NCBI GenBank assembly: GCA_002729275.1
Contig: PBTP01000068.1
Span: forward strand, 17,777-24,462
DNA from: Roseibacillus sp.
GTDB taxonomy: Bacteria; Verrucomicrobiota; Verrucomicrobiia; Verrucomicrobiales; Akkermansiaceae
Reading direction: 5' to 3'
DNA: 6,686 bases
The stretch's first letter is position 1, and every line of letters begins with the position of its first letter. Shown here piece by piece: positions 1 to 6,686 of the stretch. A program made the translations under genes and the position numbers. Below the pieces are notes generated by a model, which was not told where the DNA came from, ran no database searches, and saw only the letters and a program-made list of their open reading frames with translations.

Positions 1-2052
1 ATCCTTCTGCAACCGGTTCTTGTTGTGACCCTTGAGAAAGAGGTGTCGCGGACCCTGCCGATTCTCATGGATCGAAGTGGAAGCATGGCTCTCCGGGAAT
101 CGGACGGACTGACTCGGCTCCAGAAGGCGCAGGGAGCCCTCTCTTCCCCAGGTGGTCAGGAGGTGCTTCGGGGCCTGGAGGAAGATTTGCGTGTCCCAAC
201 CTTTACCTTTTATGGGAGTTCGCTTCAGGAGTGGGAAGACCTCCAGCTCCCTCTGGTCGCGGCTGGGGAAAAGACGGCTATGGGAGAGGTCGTTCGCAAG
301 GCCCTTGAACGCTATCAGGGAGCGCCCCTCGCAGGATTACTGATCTTTTCCGATGGGGGTCAGAACAGTGGGGCGCCGCTTGGCGCTATCGCCCGGGAAT
401 TGAAGGACTCGGGTATTGCCCTTTATACTGTTGGGGTGGGAGAGTCCGAGGTGCGCGATGTTGCGGTGGAAGGGGTGGAGGTGCGCGAGGTTCTGCTGGC
501 AGATGATGCCGTGCCGGTAACAGTGAAGTTGCGGACGCAGGGGATGGAGGGAGACTCCGGCCGTATTGTCTTCTCGCTGTCGGGAGTAGATGTGGCAGAG
601 GAAAAGGTGAAGATCGAGGAGGATGGGCTTCAACAGGTTACCACCTTGTTTGTCCCTAAGCGGGTGGGTGAGTATGTCATGGAAGCCCGGTTTGAAGCCG
701 ATAATGGAGTCGAGGCCCTGGCCGAGAATAATACCGGCCGCGCCGGTCTGCGGGTAGTTGATCGTCGACTGAAGGTCCTCCTGCTGGATCAGGCTCCCCG
801 TTGGGAATTCAAGTATCTCGAGGCGATGCTGCTCCGGGAACGACGGGTCGCTCTTTCCTGCTTTCTTTTCGAAGGAGATCGGGAAATCGCCCGCATTCCT
901 GGCAGCCCCTATCTTGAGCAGTTTCCCGAGCGAGCAGAGGATCTCTTTGATTTTGACCTGATCTTGCTGGGAGATATCGACCCCCGCCTTCTTACGGAGG
1001 ACCGGCTCTCTCTGCTGGGCGACTATGTTGCTACTGCGGGAGGGGCCTTGACGGTGATCGCAGGCAAGCGATTCATGCCGTCTGCCTTTGCCCGGACAGA
1101 GCTGGAGCAACTCCTGCCGGTTGAGCTTGGGGGGGCTTCCATCGGCTCGGGTCAGGCCCCCTCCGCTCGCCCGCTAAGGCTCAGTCTTACCCCGGCGGGA
1201 AGGGAAAGCGTGATGTTACGCCTTGGAAACGACCTTGAGACCAGCGAGGCGCTCTGGCGAGGTCTTCCCCCGATTTATTGGGCGGCAGAAGTAGAGCGGG
1301 CGAAACCTGCGGCGGAAGTCCTTCTGACTCGTCCCGACCCGGCTTCTGGCTCGGGCACGGCTCCCTTGCTGGCCCTGCATCGTTATGGAGCCGGGGAGGT
1401 TCTTTTTGTTGGGACGGATAATTTCTGGCGCTTCCGCCGCAATGTTGGTGATCGTTATCACACCATTCTGTGGGGGCAGATGATCCAGCGTATGGCGGGA
1501 GCCCGACTCCTGACGGAAGCCCCTCGAGTCACCCTGCGCTCTAATGGTCGGCGTTTTGAACAGGGAGACCGGGTGCAGGTGTATGCGAGGCTCTTCACGG
1601 CCAGCTGGGATCCTCGCGAGGATGAGCAGGTTGAGGCGATTCTGGCGGCAGGAGATGATCCGGATCGTCGACAGGATGTGGTCCTTCGTTCCATTCCCAG
1701 TCAGCCGGGGATGTATCGTGCAGAATTGTCGGCCGGCCCACCCGGCAACTACCGACTCGCCGTGGCCGGGGATGAGATTGCGACGTTGGATTTCAAGGTC
1801 ACGGAGAACAATCGTGAATACACCAGGGCTTCGCTGAATGATGAGCTGCTCCGCGACTTGTCCCGGGATACTGGTGGAGCCTACTTCCCCCTTGCCCGCC
1901 TTGAGGAGTTGCCGGCTTCTATTACGGAGCGGAGTGCCCAGTTGACCAGTCTCAGGGAAATAGAGCTCTGGTCCTCTCCCCTGTTTTTCTTTTTGATTAT
2001 CCTAGTCCTTGTCGCCGAGTGGATCGTTCGAAAGTTCTCGGAGTTGAAGTAA
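1..2052 (+). CDS. VWA domain / amidotransferase-like membrane protein, 5' partial
   Basis: The frame is open from base 1, so the N-terminus is missing. Residues are numbered here from the GTG at 25, which is probably internal. Residues 12-140 are a VWA domain with a full MIDAS: DRSGS (D16, S18, S20), T84 in GEKTAMGE and D110 in IFSDGG. Residues about 145-245 are a beta-rich, Ig/CARDB-like segment. Residues 248-365 resemble a class I glutamine amidotransferase fold (KVLLLDQAPRWEFKYLEAML, later LTVIAGKRF) with no Cys at the nucleophile position, so it is probably non-catalytic. Residues 415-490 carry the family block YGAGEVLFVGTDNFWRFRRN. Another beta domain (about 500-592) and a YFPLARLEELP segment follow. 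Residues 652-668 form one membrane helix with a short basic tail, which puts the bulk of the protein outside the cytoplasm if upstream helices anchor it as in relatives. Such VWA proteins occur in MoxR/BatA-like operons; the ligand is unknown. The family call is firm, the role is inferred. Confidence 0.93.
   Translation: MLLQPVLVVTLEKEVSRTLPILMDRSGSMALRESDGLTRLQKAQGALSSPGGQEVLRGLEEDLRVPTFTFYGSSLQEWEDLQLPLVAAGEKTAMGEVVRKALERYQGAPLAGLLIFSDGGQNSGAPLGAIARELKDSGIALYTVGVGESEVRDVAVEGVEVREVLLADDAVPVTVKLRTQGMEGDSGRIVFSLSGVDVAEEKVKIEEDGLQQVTTLFVPKRVGEYVMEARFEADNGVEALAENNTGRAGLRVVDRRLKVLLLDQAPRWEFKYLEAMLLRERRVALSCFLFEGDREIARIPGSPYLEQFPERAEDLFDFDLILLGDIDPRLLTEDRLSLLGDYVATAGGALTVIAGKRFMPSAFARTELEQLLPVELGGASIGSGQAPSARPLRLSLTPAGRESVMLRLGNDLETSEALWRGLPPIYWAAEVERAKPAAEVLLTRPDPASGSGTAPLLALHRYGAGEVLFVGTDNFWRFRRNVGDRYHTILWGQMIQRMAGARLLTEAPRVTLRSNGRRFEQGDRVQVYARLFTASWDPREDEQVEAILAAGDDPDRRQDVVLRSIPSQPGMYRAELSAGPPGNYRLAVAGDEIATLDFKVTENNREYTRASLNDELLRDLSRDTGGAYFPLARLEELPASITERSAQLTSLREIELWSSPLFFFLIILVLVAEWIVRKFSELK
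2040..2043 (+). promoter_or_regulatory. Ribosome binding site (GGAG) for the DUF4175-like gene
   Basis: GGAG lies nine bases before the ATG at 2053 and sits inside the last codons of the upstream VWA gene. The stop TAA (2050-2052) directly abuts the ATG. This supports the ATG at 2053 as the true start and suggests translational coupling, since a ribosome terminating on the first gene would sit on the next start. Confidence 0.6.
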
Positions 2053-3792
2053 ATGAGTGATTCCCCGGCATCATCCCAGAACGCTGTTCCCAATGAACCG
2101 GGAATTCAGTTGCGCCGGAAGCTGGGCGCGGTGCGCCGGAAGTTGGTCCGAGTGGAATTCATGCGGCGGATGGCGGTAGCCTTGATTGCGGCTCTCCTCG
2201 GGCTTGCGTTGATCCCCACGGTAGACTGGCTAGTTGAACTACCCCTTGAAGCACGGGCTGGAATACTCATTGGGCTGGTGATCGTAGTGTCGTTCCTGCT
2301 GCTGCGGGCGCTCGTGGCTTTGGTGACCCAGAGGCGCGATGAGGAAACTCTGGCCCTGATGGTAGAGAAGGAGGAGCCGGGCTTCCAAAGCCGGTTGATC
2401 GCCTCGGTCCAGTTTGCGCGGGGAAAAGCAACCGTATCCGATGGCGTAGGCCAGCTCATGGTAGAGCGTACGGTGAGGGACACGGCATCCTATGCCGGTC
2501 CCCTCAGGCTCACCAAAGTAGTTAAGACCCAGCGCCTTAAACGCGCGCTTGTGATTCTTCTTCTGCTTGGAGCGTTTGCGGGGGGAGGCTACCAGCTCGG
2601 GGGTTCCCTGACGAAGAGCCTGTTGGAACGGGCCTTTCTTTCAGATGTGCCAATCCCACGGGCTACTGACATTGTCTGGACATCGGGGGATCTCAGGGTC
2701 GGGATTGGGGACGACGTGACTCTGGAGGCGCAAGTTCAAGGGTTCGAGCCGGAGGCGGGAACCCTCCGGGTTCGTTATTCCTCCGGACGTCGCCAAAGCA
2801 TTCGCATGGAGCGCGGTAAGGAGGGGAACCGGTACGTTGTTACCCTCGAGAACATACAGGAATCGTTCACTTTCCAAGTTGCAATCAAGGACGGGCGAAG
2901 CGACCGCCAGGAGGTGATCACCCTGCCCCGTCCGTCGGTAGAGCAGCTGGTTGGCAAGCAGCGCTATCCAGATTATATGGGCCTGCCTCCCAGCGATCAC
3001 CGCCCGGGAGAGTTTCTGCTCTATCCAGGCAGTGAACTTCTGCTCAGCATCACGGCCAGTCAACCTCTTGCCAATGCGACGGTCCGTTTGCTGGGAGAAT
3101 TGCAAAAGGATTCAGCTGTGGCGGTAGTGACCCCAGAGAATCCGTTGCTAGCGGAGGTTGTCCTGCCGGTTCCTGGGGGGTTGACAGGGTTTACCGTGGA
3201 GCTGCTCGATGAGGAGGGAATGGAGTCGAGAGATGCCACTGTATACCGTGTGGATGTGCTTAGTGATGAGCCGCCCAAGGTTCGACTGGTAAGACCATCT
3301 CGGCAGCGCGAGTTAGTGACTGCGAAGGCCCGTTTGCTGGTTGGTTATGAGGCGGAAGACCGCTTTGGAGTCGATAGAGTTGCCCTCTGCTACCAGCTTG
3401 GCAAAGAGGGGGAGGTGAAGACTTTTAACTTACCCCTGACGGAGCAGGGGGCTGCCAGAATATCTGAGACTTTTGATTGGAGACTGGATCAGGTTGAACC
3501 TACTTTGGTGGAGGGAGATGAAATTGAATTCTGGATCGAGGCTCACGACCAGAGTGACAGGACGGAAGAGGGAAGGAGCACTTCGCGAATTCTCAAGGTT
3601 GTTACTCCTCGCGAAAAACGTGATGATTTGCTAAGTCGGGCTGGTGATTCCCTTCGGAGAATCGACCGAGCAACCAGTGAGCAGGACCGCCTTAACACCG
3701 CCCTCGCCGATTGGATTCGTGCGCGGCGTGATCAACCGGCGGCCGAGAACCCTGAAGAGCCTGGGAGCAAAATAGAAAAGAAGCGGGAATAA
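2053..3792 (+). CDS. DUF4175-like membrane protein with periplasmic Ig-like domains
   Basis: Complete, 579 residues. An N-terminal basic region (20-39) precedes three predicted membrane helices at about 39-57, 69-91 and 164-183. The loop between helices 2 and 3 (92-163) contains DEETLALMVEKEEPGFQSRL and IASVQFA, a conserved-looking segment in DUF4175-type proteins, and ends in basic KTQRLKR. That predicts a cytoplasmic loop and a periplasmic C-terminal part. Residues about 205-405 are beta-rich, with the family-like stretch LPRPSVEQLVGKQRYPDYMG followed by LPPSDHRPGE (291-320). Residues 407-518 form another Ig-like domain (RFGVDRVALCYQLG, GDEIEFWIEAHDQSD). The C-terminus (519-579) is a short charged helix ending in KIEKKRE. 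Relatives I know continue here into a long coiled coil; in this window that part is a separate gene immediately downstream. The start is supported by GGAG at good spacing. The family assignment is from remembered motifs; function is unknown and no catalytic residues are recognised. Confidence 0.87.
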   Translation: MSDSPASSQNAVPNEPGIQLRRKLGAVRRKLVRVEFMRRMAVALIAALLGLALIPTVDWLVELPLEARAGILIGLVIVVSFLLLRALVALVTQRRDEETLALMVEKEEPGFQSRLIASVQFARGKATVSDGVGQLMVERTVRDTASYAGPLRLTKVVKTQRLKRALVILLLLGAFAGGGYQLGGSLTKSLLERAFLSDVPIPRATDIVWTSGDLRVGIGDDVTLEAQVQGFEPEAGTLRVRYSSGRRQSIRMERGKEGNRYVVTLENIQESFTFQVAIKDGRSDRQEVITLPRPSVEQLVGKQRYPDYMGLPPSDHRPGEFLLYPGSELLLSITASQPLANATVRLLGELQKDSAVAVVTPENPLLAEVVLPVPGGLTGFTVELLDEEGMESRDATVYRVDVLSDEPPKVRLVRPSRQRELVTAKARLLVGYEAEDRFGVDRVALCYQLGKEGEVKTFNLPLTEQGAARISETFDWRLDQVEPTLVEGDEIEFWIEAHDQSDRTEEGRSTSRILKVVTPREKRDDLLSRAGDSLRRIDRATSEQDRLNTALADWIRARRDQPAAENPEEPGSKIEKKRE

Positions 3793-3794
3793 TG
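3790..3794 (+). promoter_or_regulatory. TAATG stop/start overlap (translational coupling)
   Basis: The stop codon of the DUF4175-like gene (TAA 3790-3792) and the ATG of the next gene (3792-3794) share one base. The only Shine-Dalgarno-like sequence before the ATG is GGGA at 3785-3788, which is weak and very close. Re-initiation by ribosomes finishing the upstream gene is therefore the likely way the downstream gene is translated. The overlap is seen directly; the coupling is inferred. Confidence 0.7.
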
Positions 3795-3872
3795 TTTGTC
3801 AGATTTTGCATCTTAATCAGGGGGCTCTTTGTGAGCTGCGCCCTGCTTCTTGCTCCCTCTTGGGTCCTTGGG
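3792..3872 (+). other. Sec signal peptide coding segment
   Basis: Codons 1-27 encode an n-region with two arginines, a hydrophobic core ([12 protein letters not shown]) and a WVLG/ETD cleavage site with small or aliphatic residues at -3 and -1. Cys16 lies inside the hydrophobic core with Phe at -3, so it is not a convincing lipobox; cleavage by signal peptidase I is more likely. This segment shows that the downstream gene is a real separate unit and not a frameshifted tail of its neighbour. Confidence 0.8.
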
Positions 3873-6686
3873 GAGACGGATCTTCTTAATCAGGAGCAGG
3901 GTCAGCAGCGTATCGAAAAGTCAACTGCGACCAGTGCGGCCCTGCTTGCGGAACTGGTTGACGAGTTTGAGCGCAATGACCTGAAGGGAACAGATGTCGA
4001 GATTCTCGCAGGAATCCAAAAGGTTATTGGGGATGTGTCCGGTGAGCTGATGCCTGAGATTGTTGGGCAGCTCAATGCCGCTCGGACCCGCCCTGATGTG
4101 CCGGGCAGGAGAGTGGAGGCTCTCAACGCTTATGCCGGACAGAAGTCAGCGGCCTATCAGATGCGGCAAGTCCTTCTCGAGTATCAGCGCCAAATTGTGC
4201 TTTACCAATTAGCTGAGCGGATGCAGGAGCTTGGGGACCGCCAGTCTGCGAACCTTCATGAAGCCGTGGCGCTGATCATGGCCTCCCGGAAGCCTTCGGC
4301 GGTCCGCAGGAGAAACGACTTTGCGATTTCCCAGCGTCTGCAGGAGACAGAACAGGAGGCGTTGCAGAAGGAGGTAAGCCTTGTCATTTCTGCTCTTGCG
4401 GCGATGGAAGACGCCTTTGCGGGATCTCTGGAAAACCGTCCGGCCGAGGCGCTTGCCTTCGCAGCGGAGTATAAACTGTCCTCGTCCCTGCAGTCGGCGC
4501 TCCTTGACCTTAAGAGCAACCGGATGATGAGCGCAGCTGGTTACGAGCAAAGCGCCCGTGATACCCTCTGGCGCCTGGTTACGATCCTGCAGCCAGATCA
4601 GGACCCACTGGACAGACTCCTCAGGGGGTTGCTGCAACTTGACCGCCTTATCGCGGGAGAAAAAGAGGTCATCAGAAAAACCGATGATCTTGATGACGGT
4701 GAGCGGGAGGAGGCGGAGGAGCTGGTTCTGAAAAACGAGCGGGTTCAGATTCTTGAGCAGCAAGTGGCCAGCCTTGAGAGACGCCTCGAAACCGCCCGCC
4801 CGGAGCAGCAGGTATCGATTACGAACCAGTTAGAAAATACCCTGCGTCGCCTCGCCAAGGAAATCGATAAGGTGAGGGAGGGCCTTGGAATTGATGGCCC
4901 CGAGCTCAGTGACGAACGGCGGGCAGAACAATTGCAGCGTGCGCAGGCAGAACTGGTGGATCGAACGGATTTTCTTAGACGGGAATTATCTGAGCTCGCC
5001 TCAGGAGTGGCAGAGGCTTTATCGCGATCGGTTCCACCGATGCAGGAGGTCAGGACCATCCTTGCCGAATCAGGCAGCCCGGGGAGTCTCAAGGAAAAGG
5101 CCCTGCCGCCTGAGCGAAAGGCTCTCGCCTTGCTGGAAGAGGCGCGGGAAAAGTTAATCAAGGAAATTGAGAAGGCGGAATTCGTCGAGGATGTGCCCCT
5201 CGACAAACTGGAGCATCTCAAGAAGCTACTGGCCGAGGTGCAGGAGCTGAAAGCAGTGGAGGAGGAGATCAAGCTCGAGAGTGCCCGGGCTGAACAGGAG
5301 GGAAACTCGGAGCAGTTGGAGCAAAAGCTGGCTACCGAGCAGCAAGATTTGCAGCGGCAGGCCCGCAAGGTTGCCAATGACGCCCTGTCACCCGCCCCGG
5401 AAGCGGCCCGGGCCATCGGGGAGGCAGCTGACCAGATGGAGGCTTCGCAGCAATCCCTCGCGCAGGGTGAGAATGATCCGCTAGCCCAGCAGGCTGCTCT
5501 TGATGCCTTGGAGCAGGCAGAGGCGCAATTACAGGAACAGGTTGAGGGGCTAGAGCAGGCAAAGCGTGATCTTGAGGCCCTACAGGAAATACGGGAAACA
5601 CTGGATAAGATTGTTACGAGCCAGCAGGAATTACAGAAAGATACGATCGACGAAATTGCCAAGCCAGCGCAGGAGACCTCTGAGAAGCTGGCCGAGCGTC
5701 AGGACCAGCTTGCGAAGCAGACAGAGGAGCTAGAGACTGAGACGCAAAGTCCAGCACCTGAGGCCGCGGAGGATCTGGGAAGGGCCTCTGAGGCAATGGA
5801 AGCTGCGGAGTCAAACCTGGAGCAGACTGATCCTCTTGGGGCTCAACCTGAGCAGGGCGAGTCTTTGAAAGCCCTGCAGGAAGCCCGCGGGAAAATTGAT
5901 GAAAAGATAGCGGAGTTGCAGGAACAGCTTGGCGAAGACTCCGGGTCGGAACAGGCCTCTCTGGAAGAGGCCCTGGCGGCAATCGAAGCGGCGCAGGGGC
6001 AGGTTTCGGAGGCGCAGGCACAGCTGGAGCCCCGGTCGGGGGCTCTCGAAGAGCTCCAAAGTCGCCAAGAGGCTTTGGCTGATACATTAGACCAGGCGGC
6101 GCAGGATTCTGGAAACCCTGTCGCGGCGGAAGTTGCTGCTGGTGCGCAGCCATCTGCGACCGAGGCGGCCGAGAGACTGGGAGAGGGAGATGTTGCAGGG
6201 GCGATCGGAGAGATGCAGAAAGCGCAGGATGCTCTTGGTGGAGAAGAGGGCACGCCATCTCTGGCGCAGGAACAGGGCGCGATTCAGGAGCTGGCAGAGC
6301 AGCTCGGTGCTGCAACGCAGGCCTCAGCTAGTCCCCTACAGTCTGCCAATAGCGAGATCAGTCCGTTGGCGGCAGGATCTGAAGGGTCTCTTCCCGCGGG
6401 AGCACAAACCGCGCTGCAGAATGCGCAGCAATCCCTTGCGAATGCGGCTGCGCAAGCCAATGCGGGGAACGCTTCAAATTCCAAGTTGGAGGCGGAGAAG
6501 GCCCAGGATGCTCTTTCGCAAGCAGCGGCAGTGCTTTCTCTGGCCGAGGCTGGACTTAGTCCAGGAGATGGCGAGGGCCAAGGCCAGGGTGAGGGCCAAG
6601 GACAAGGTGAGGGCCAAGGCCAGGGTGAGGGCCAAGGCCAGGGTGAGGGCCAAGGCCAGGGTGAGGGCCAAGGCCAGGGTGAGGGC
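3792..6686 (+). CDS. Exported giant coiled-coil protein with GEGQGQ repeats, 3' partial
   Basis: An ATG-started frame of 965 codons with no stop before the window end. Residues 1-27 are a signal peptide (Arg at 4 and 10, hydrophobic core 11-22, likely cleavage VLG/ET), so export to the periplasm or beyond is expected; this fixes the start over the GTG at codon 14. Residues 28-290 are a mostly alpha-helical domain that I do not recognise. From about 300 to 920 the chain is Glu/Gln/Ala/Leu-rich and predicted coiled coil, organised in modules of about 120 residues. Phe, Trp and Tyr are absent after F464, and the only cysteines (6 and 16) are in the signal peptide. From residue 927 a (GEGQGQ)n tract begins. 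Composition and position match the coiled-coil, Gln/Gly-rich C-terminal half of DUF4175-type proteins, here as its own gene overlapping its partner by one base. A structural or scaffolding role is inferred; no enzyme motif is visible. The frame is certain, the function is not. Confidence 0.92.
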   Translation, partial: MFVRFCILIRGLFVSCALLLAPSWVLGETDLLNQEQGQQRIEKSTATSAALLAELVDEFERNDLKGTDVEILAGIQKVIGDVSGELMPEIVGQLNAARTRPDVPGRRVEALNAYAGQKSAAYQMRQVLLEYQRQIVLYQLAERMQELGDRQSANLHEAVALIMASRKPSAVRRRNDFAISQRLQETEQEALQKEVSLVISALAAMEDAFAGSLENRPAEALAFAAEYKLSSSLQSALLDLKSNRMMSAAGYEQSARDTLWRLVTILQPDQDPLDRLLRGLLQLDRLIAGEKEVIRKTDDLDDGEREEAEELVLKNERVQILEQQVASLERRLETARPEQQVSITNQLENTLRRLAKEIDKVREGLGIDGPELSDERRAEQLQRAQAELVDRTDFLRRELSELASGVAEALSRSVPPMQEVRTILAESGSPGSLKEKALPPERKALALLEEAREKLIKEIEKAEFVEDVPLDKLEHLKKLLAEVQELKAVEEEIKLESARAEQEGNSEQLEQKLATEQQDLQRQARKVANDALSPAPEAARAIGEAADQMEASQQSLAQGENDPLAQQAALDALEQAEAQLQEQVEGLEQAKRDLEALQEIRETLDKIVTSQQELQKDTIDEIAKPAQETSEKLAERQDQLAKQTEELETETQSPAPEAAEDLGRASEAMEAAESNLEQTDPLGAQPEQGESLKALQEARGKIDEKIAELQEQLGEDSGSEQASLEEALAAIEAAQGQVSEAQAQLEPRSGALEELQSRQEALADTLDQAAQDSGNPVAAEVAAGAQPSATEAAERLGEGDVAGAIGEMQKAQDALGGEEGTPSLAQEQGAIQELAEQLGAATQASASPLQSANSEISPLAAGSEGSLPAGAQTALQNAQQSLANAAAQANAGNASNSKLEAEKAQDALSQAAAVLSLAEAGLSPGDGEGQGQGEGQGQGEGQGQGEGQGQGEGQGQGEGQGQGEG
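5028..6542 (+). repeat. Degenerate protein super-repeat of about 120 residues (4-5 units)
   Basis: Within the coiled-coil gene, a Ser-x-x-Pro mark recurs exactly every 120 residues: S413/P416, S533/P536, S653/P656, S773/P776. Units two to four share Ala-Ala at 538-539, 658-659 and 778-779, and Leu at 556, 676 and 796. Each mark is followed by a helical pair (for example [18 protein letters not shown] and [18 protein letters not shown]), then an AL-x-x-L-type helix, then 60-75 residues of coil ending in an L-A-x-x-Q-x-x-L pattern (513-520, 633-640; about 755-762 with a two-residue shift). A shorter fifth copy is likely at 866-917 (QQSLA shared with 553-557). The repeat is in protein only; DNA identity is low, so the duplication is old. 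Unit edges are approximate. Confidence 0.6.
6573..6686 (+). repeat. 18-bp in-frame tandem repeat encoding GEGQGQ, cut by window end
   Basis: Six full copies of GAGGGCCAAGGCCAGGGT (6573-6590, 6591-6608, 6609-6626, 6627-6644, 6645-6662, 6663-6680) plus the first six bases of a seventh. Five copies are identical; the second (6591-6608) differs at two third-codon positions, both silent. Each unit encodes Glu-Gly-Gln-Gly-Gln-Gly. There are no spacers. The total copy number is unknown because the array runs off the window. Gly/Gln-rich linkers are common in this protein family; an exact DNA repeat points to recent expansion by slippage or unequal recombination. Confidence 0.97.

Noticed and set aside
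337..1110. Minus-strand open frame of 257 codons
   Set aside because: It is fully antisense to the VWA/amidotransferase-like region, which has clear family motifs on the + strand. The minus product resembles nothing I know.
3700..3800. Frameshift splitting one fused DUF4175 gene into two
   Set aside because: The downstream frame begins with an ATG and a complete signal peptide, and the upstream protein ends in a charged tail. A simple frameshift would not create a signal peptide at the junction.
3792..3842. Lipoprotein lipobox at Cys16 of the coiled-coil protein
   Set aside because: The residues before the Cys are F-V-S, with Phe at the -3 position, and the hydrophobic core continues past it (ALLLAP) to a good signal peptidase I site at residue 27.
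4745..5662. Minus-strand open frame of 305 codons
   Set aside because: It lies wholly antisense to the coiled-coil gene and its product is Ser/Cys/Arg-rich, as expected from reading GC-rich Glu/Gln/Ala codons backwards. It has no domain and no ribosome binding site that I can see.
5614..6315. Minus-strand open frame of 233 codons, Pro/Gln-rich
   Set aside because: It is a compositional shadow of the repetitive coding strand; the Pro/Leu/Gln bias mirrors the sense codons and no recognisable motif is present.
6474..6671. Minus-strand frame encoding an (ALALTL)n hydrophobic repeat
   Set aside because: It is produced by reading the 18-bp repeat on the other strand. A repeat unit divisible by three that lacks stops stays open automatically.
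6573..6686. CRISPR array or regulatory iteron array
   Set aside because: The units are contiguous with no spacers, are in frame with a long coding sequence and continue its Gly/Gln-rich tail, so a coding minisatellite explains them.
6573..6686. G-quadruplex formed by the repeat array
   Set aside because: GGG runs occur twice per unit but are separated alternately by nine and three bases, so a canonical three-tier quadruplex with short loops is not met. Only a weak two-tier form could be drawn.

Overview
The window is coding from edge to edge on the + strand. It holds three consecutive genes with no usable intergenic space, apparently one operon. No rRNA, tRNA, CRISPR, insertion sequence, promoter or terminator is visible. 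Sampled lines give a GC content of roughly 55-65%. The gene types are a VWA/amidotransferase-like membrane protein, a DUF4175-like membrane protein and a very long exported Gln/Glu/Ala-rich coiled-coil protein ending in Gly-Glu-Gln repeats. From family knowledge this suggests a Gram-negative bacterium of the Planctomycetes-Verrucomicrobia-Chlamydiae group, with Verrucomicrobiota most likely. That placement is inference; no taxonomic marker gene is present.

Layout. (1) Bases 1-2052 are the 3' part of a gene whose start lies before the window: a VWA domain with a complete metal-binding (MIDAS) motif, a beta-rich segment, a class I amidotransferase-like fold without its nucleophile cysteine, a second beta-rich segment and a C-terminal membrane helix. 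(2) Bases 2053-3792 are a complete 579-residue gene whose ATG directly follows the previous stop: three membrane helices, then Ig-like periplasmic domains with DUF4175-type motifs, ending in a short charged helix. (3) Base 3792 to the window end is a reading frame of at least 965 codons that starts in a TAATG overlap and has no stop in the window. It has a signal peptide, an alpha-helical N-terminal domain, a long coiled coil built on a super-repeat of about 120 residues, and an 18-bp tandem DNA repeat encoding (GEGQGQ)n that runs off the window.

How they may work together (inference). Such genes commonly sit downstream of MoxR-type AAA+ ATPase, DUF58 and BatA-like genes, none of which is visible here. 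Gene 2 looks like the membrane-anchored N-terminal half of a DUF4175 protein and gene 3 like the coiled-coil half made as a separate exported protein. The VWA protein would be their membrane partner on the periplasmic side. The biochemical function of this assembly is, to my knowledge, not established.

Most worth a second look: the 120-residue super-repeat, the roughly 500-residue stretch of gene 3 without Phe, Trp, Tyr or Cys, the near-identical 18-bp repeat array, and the splitting of a DUF4175-like architecture over two translationally coupled genes.
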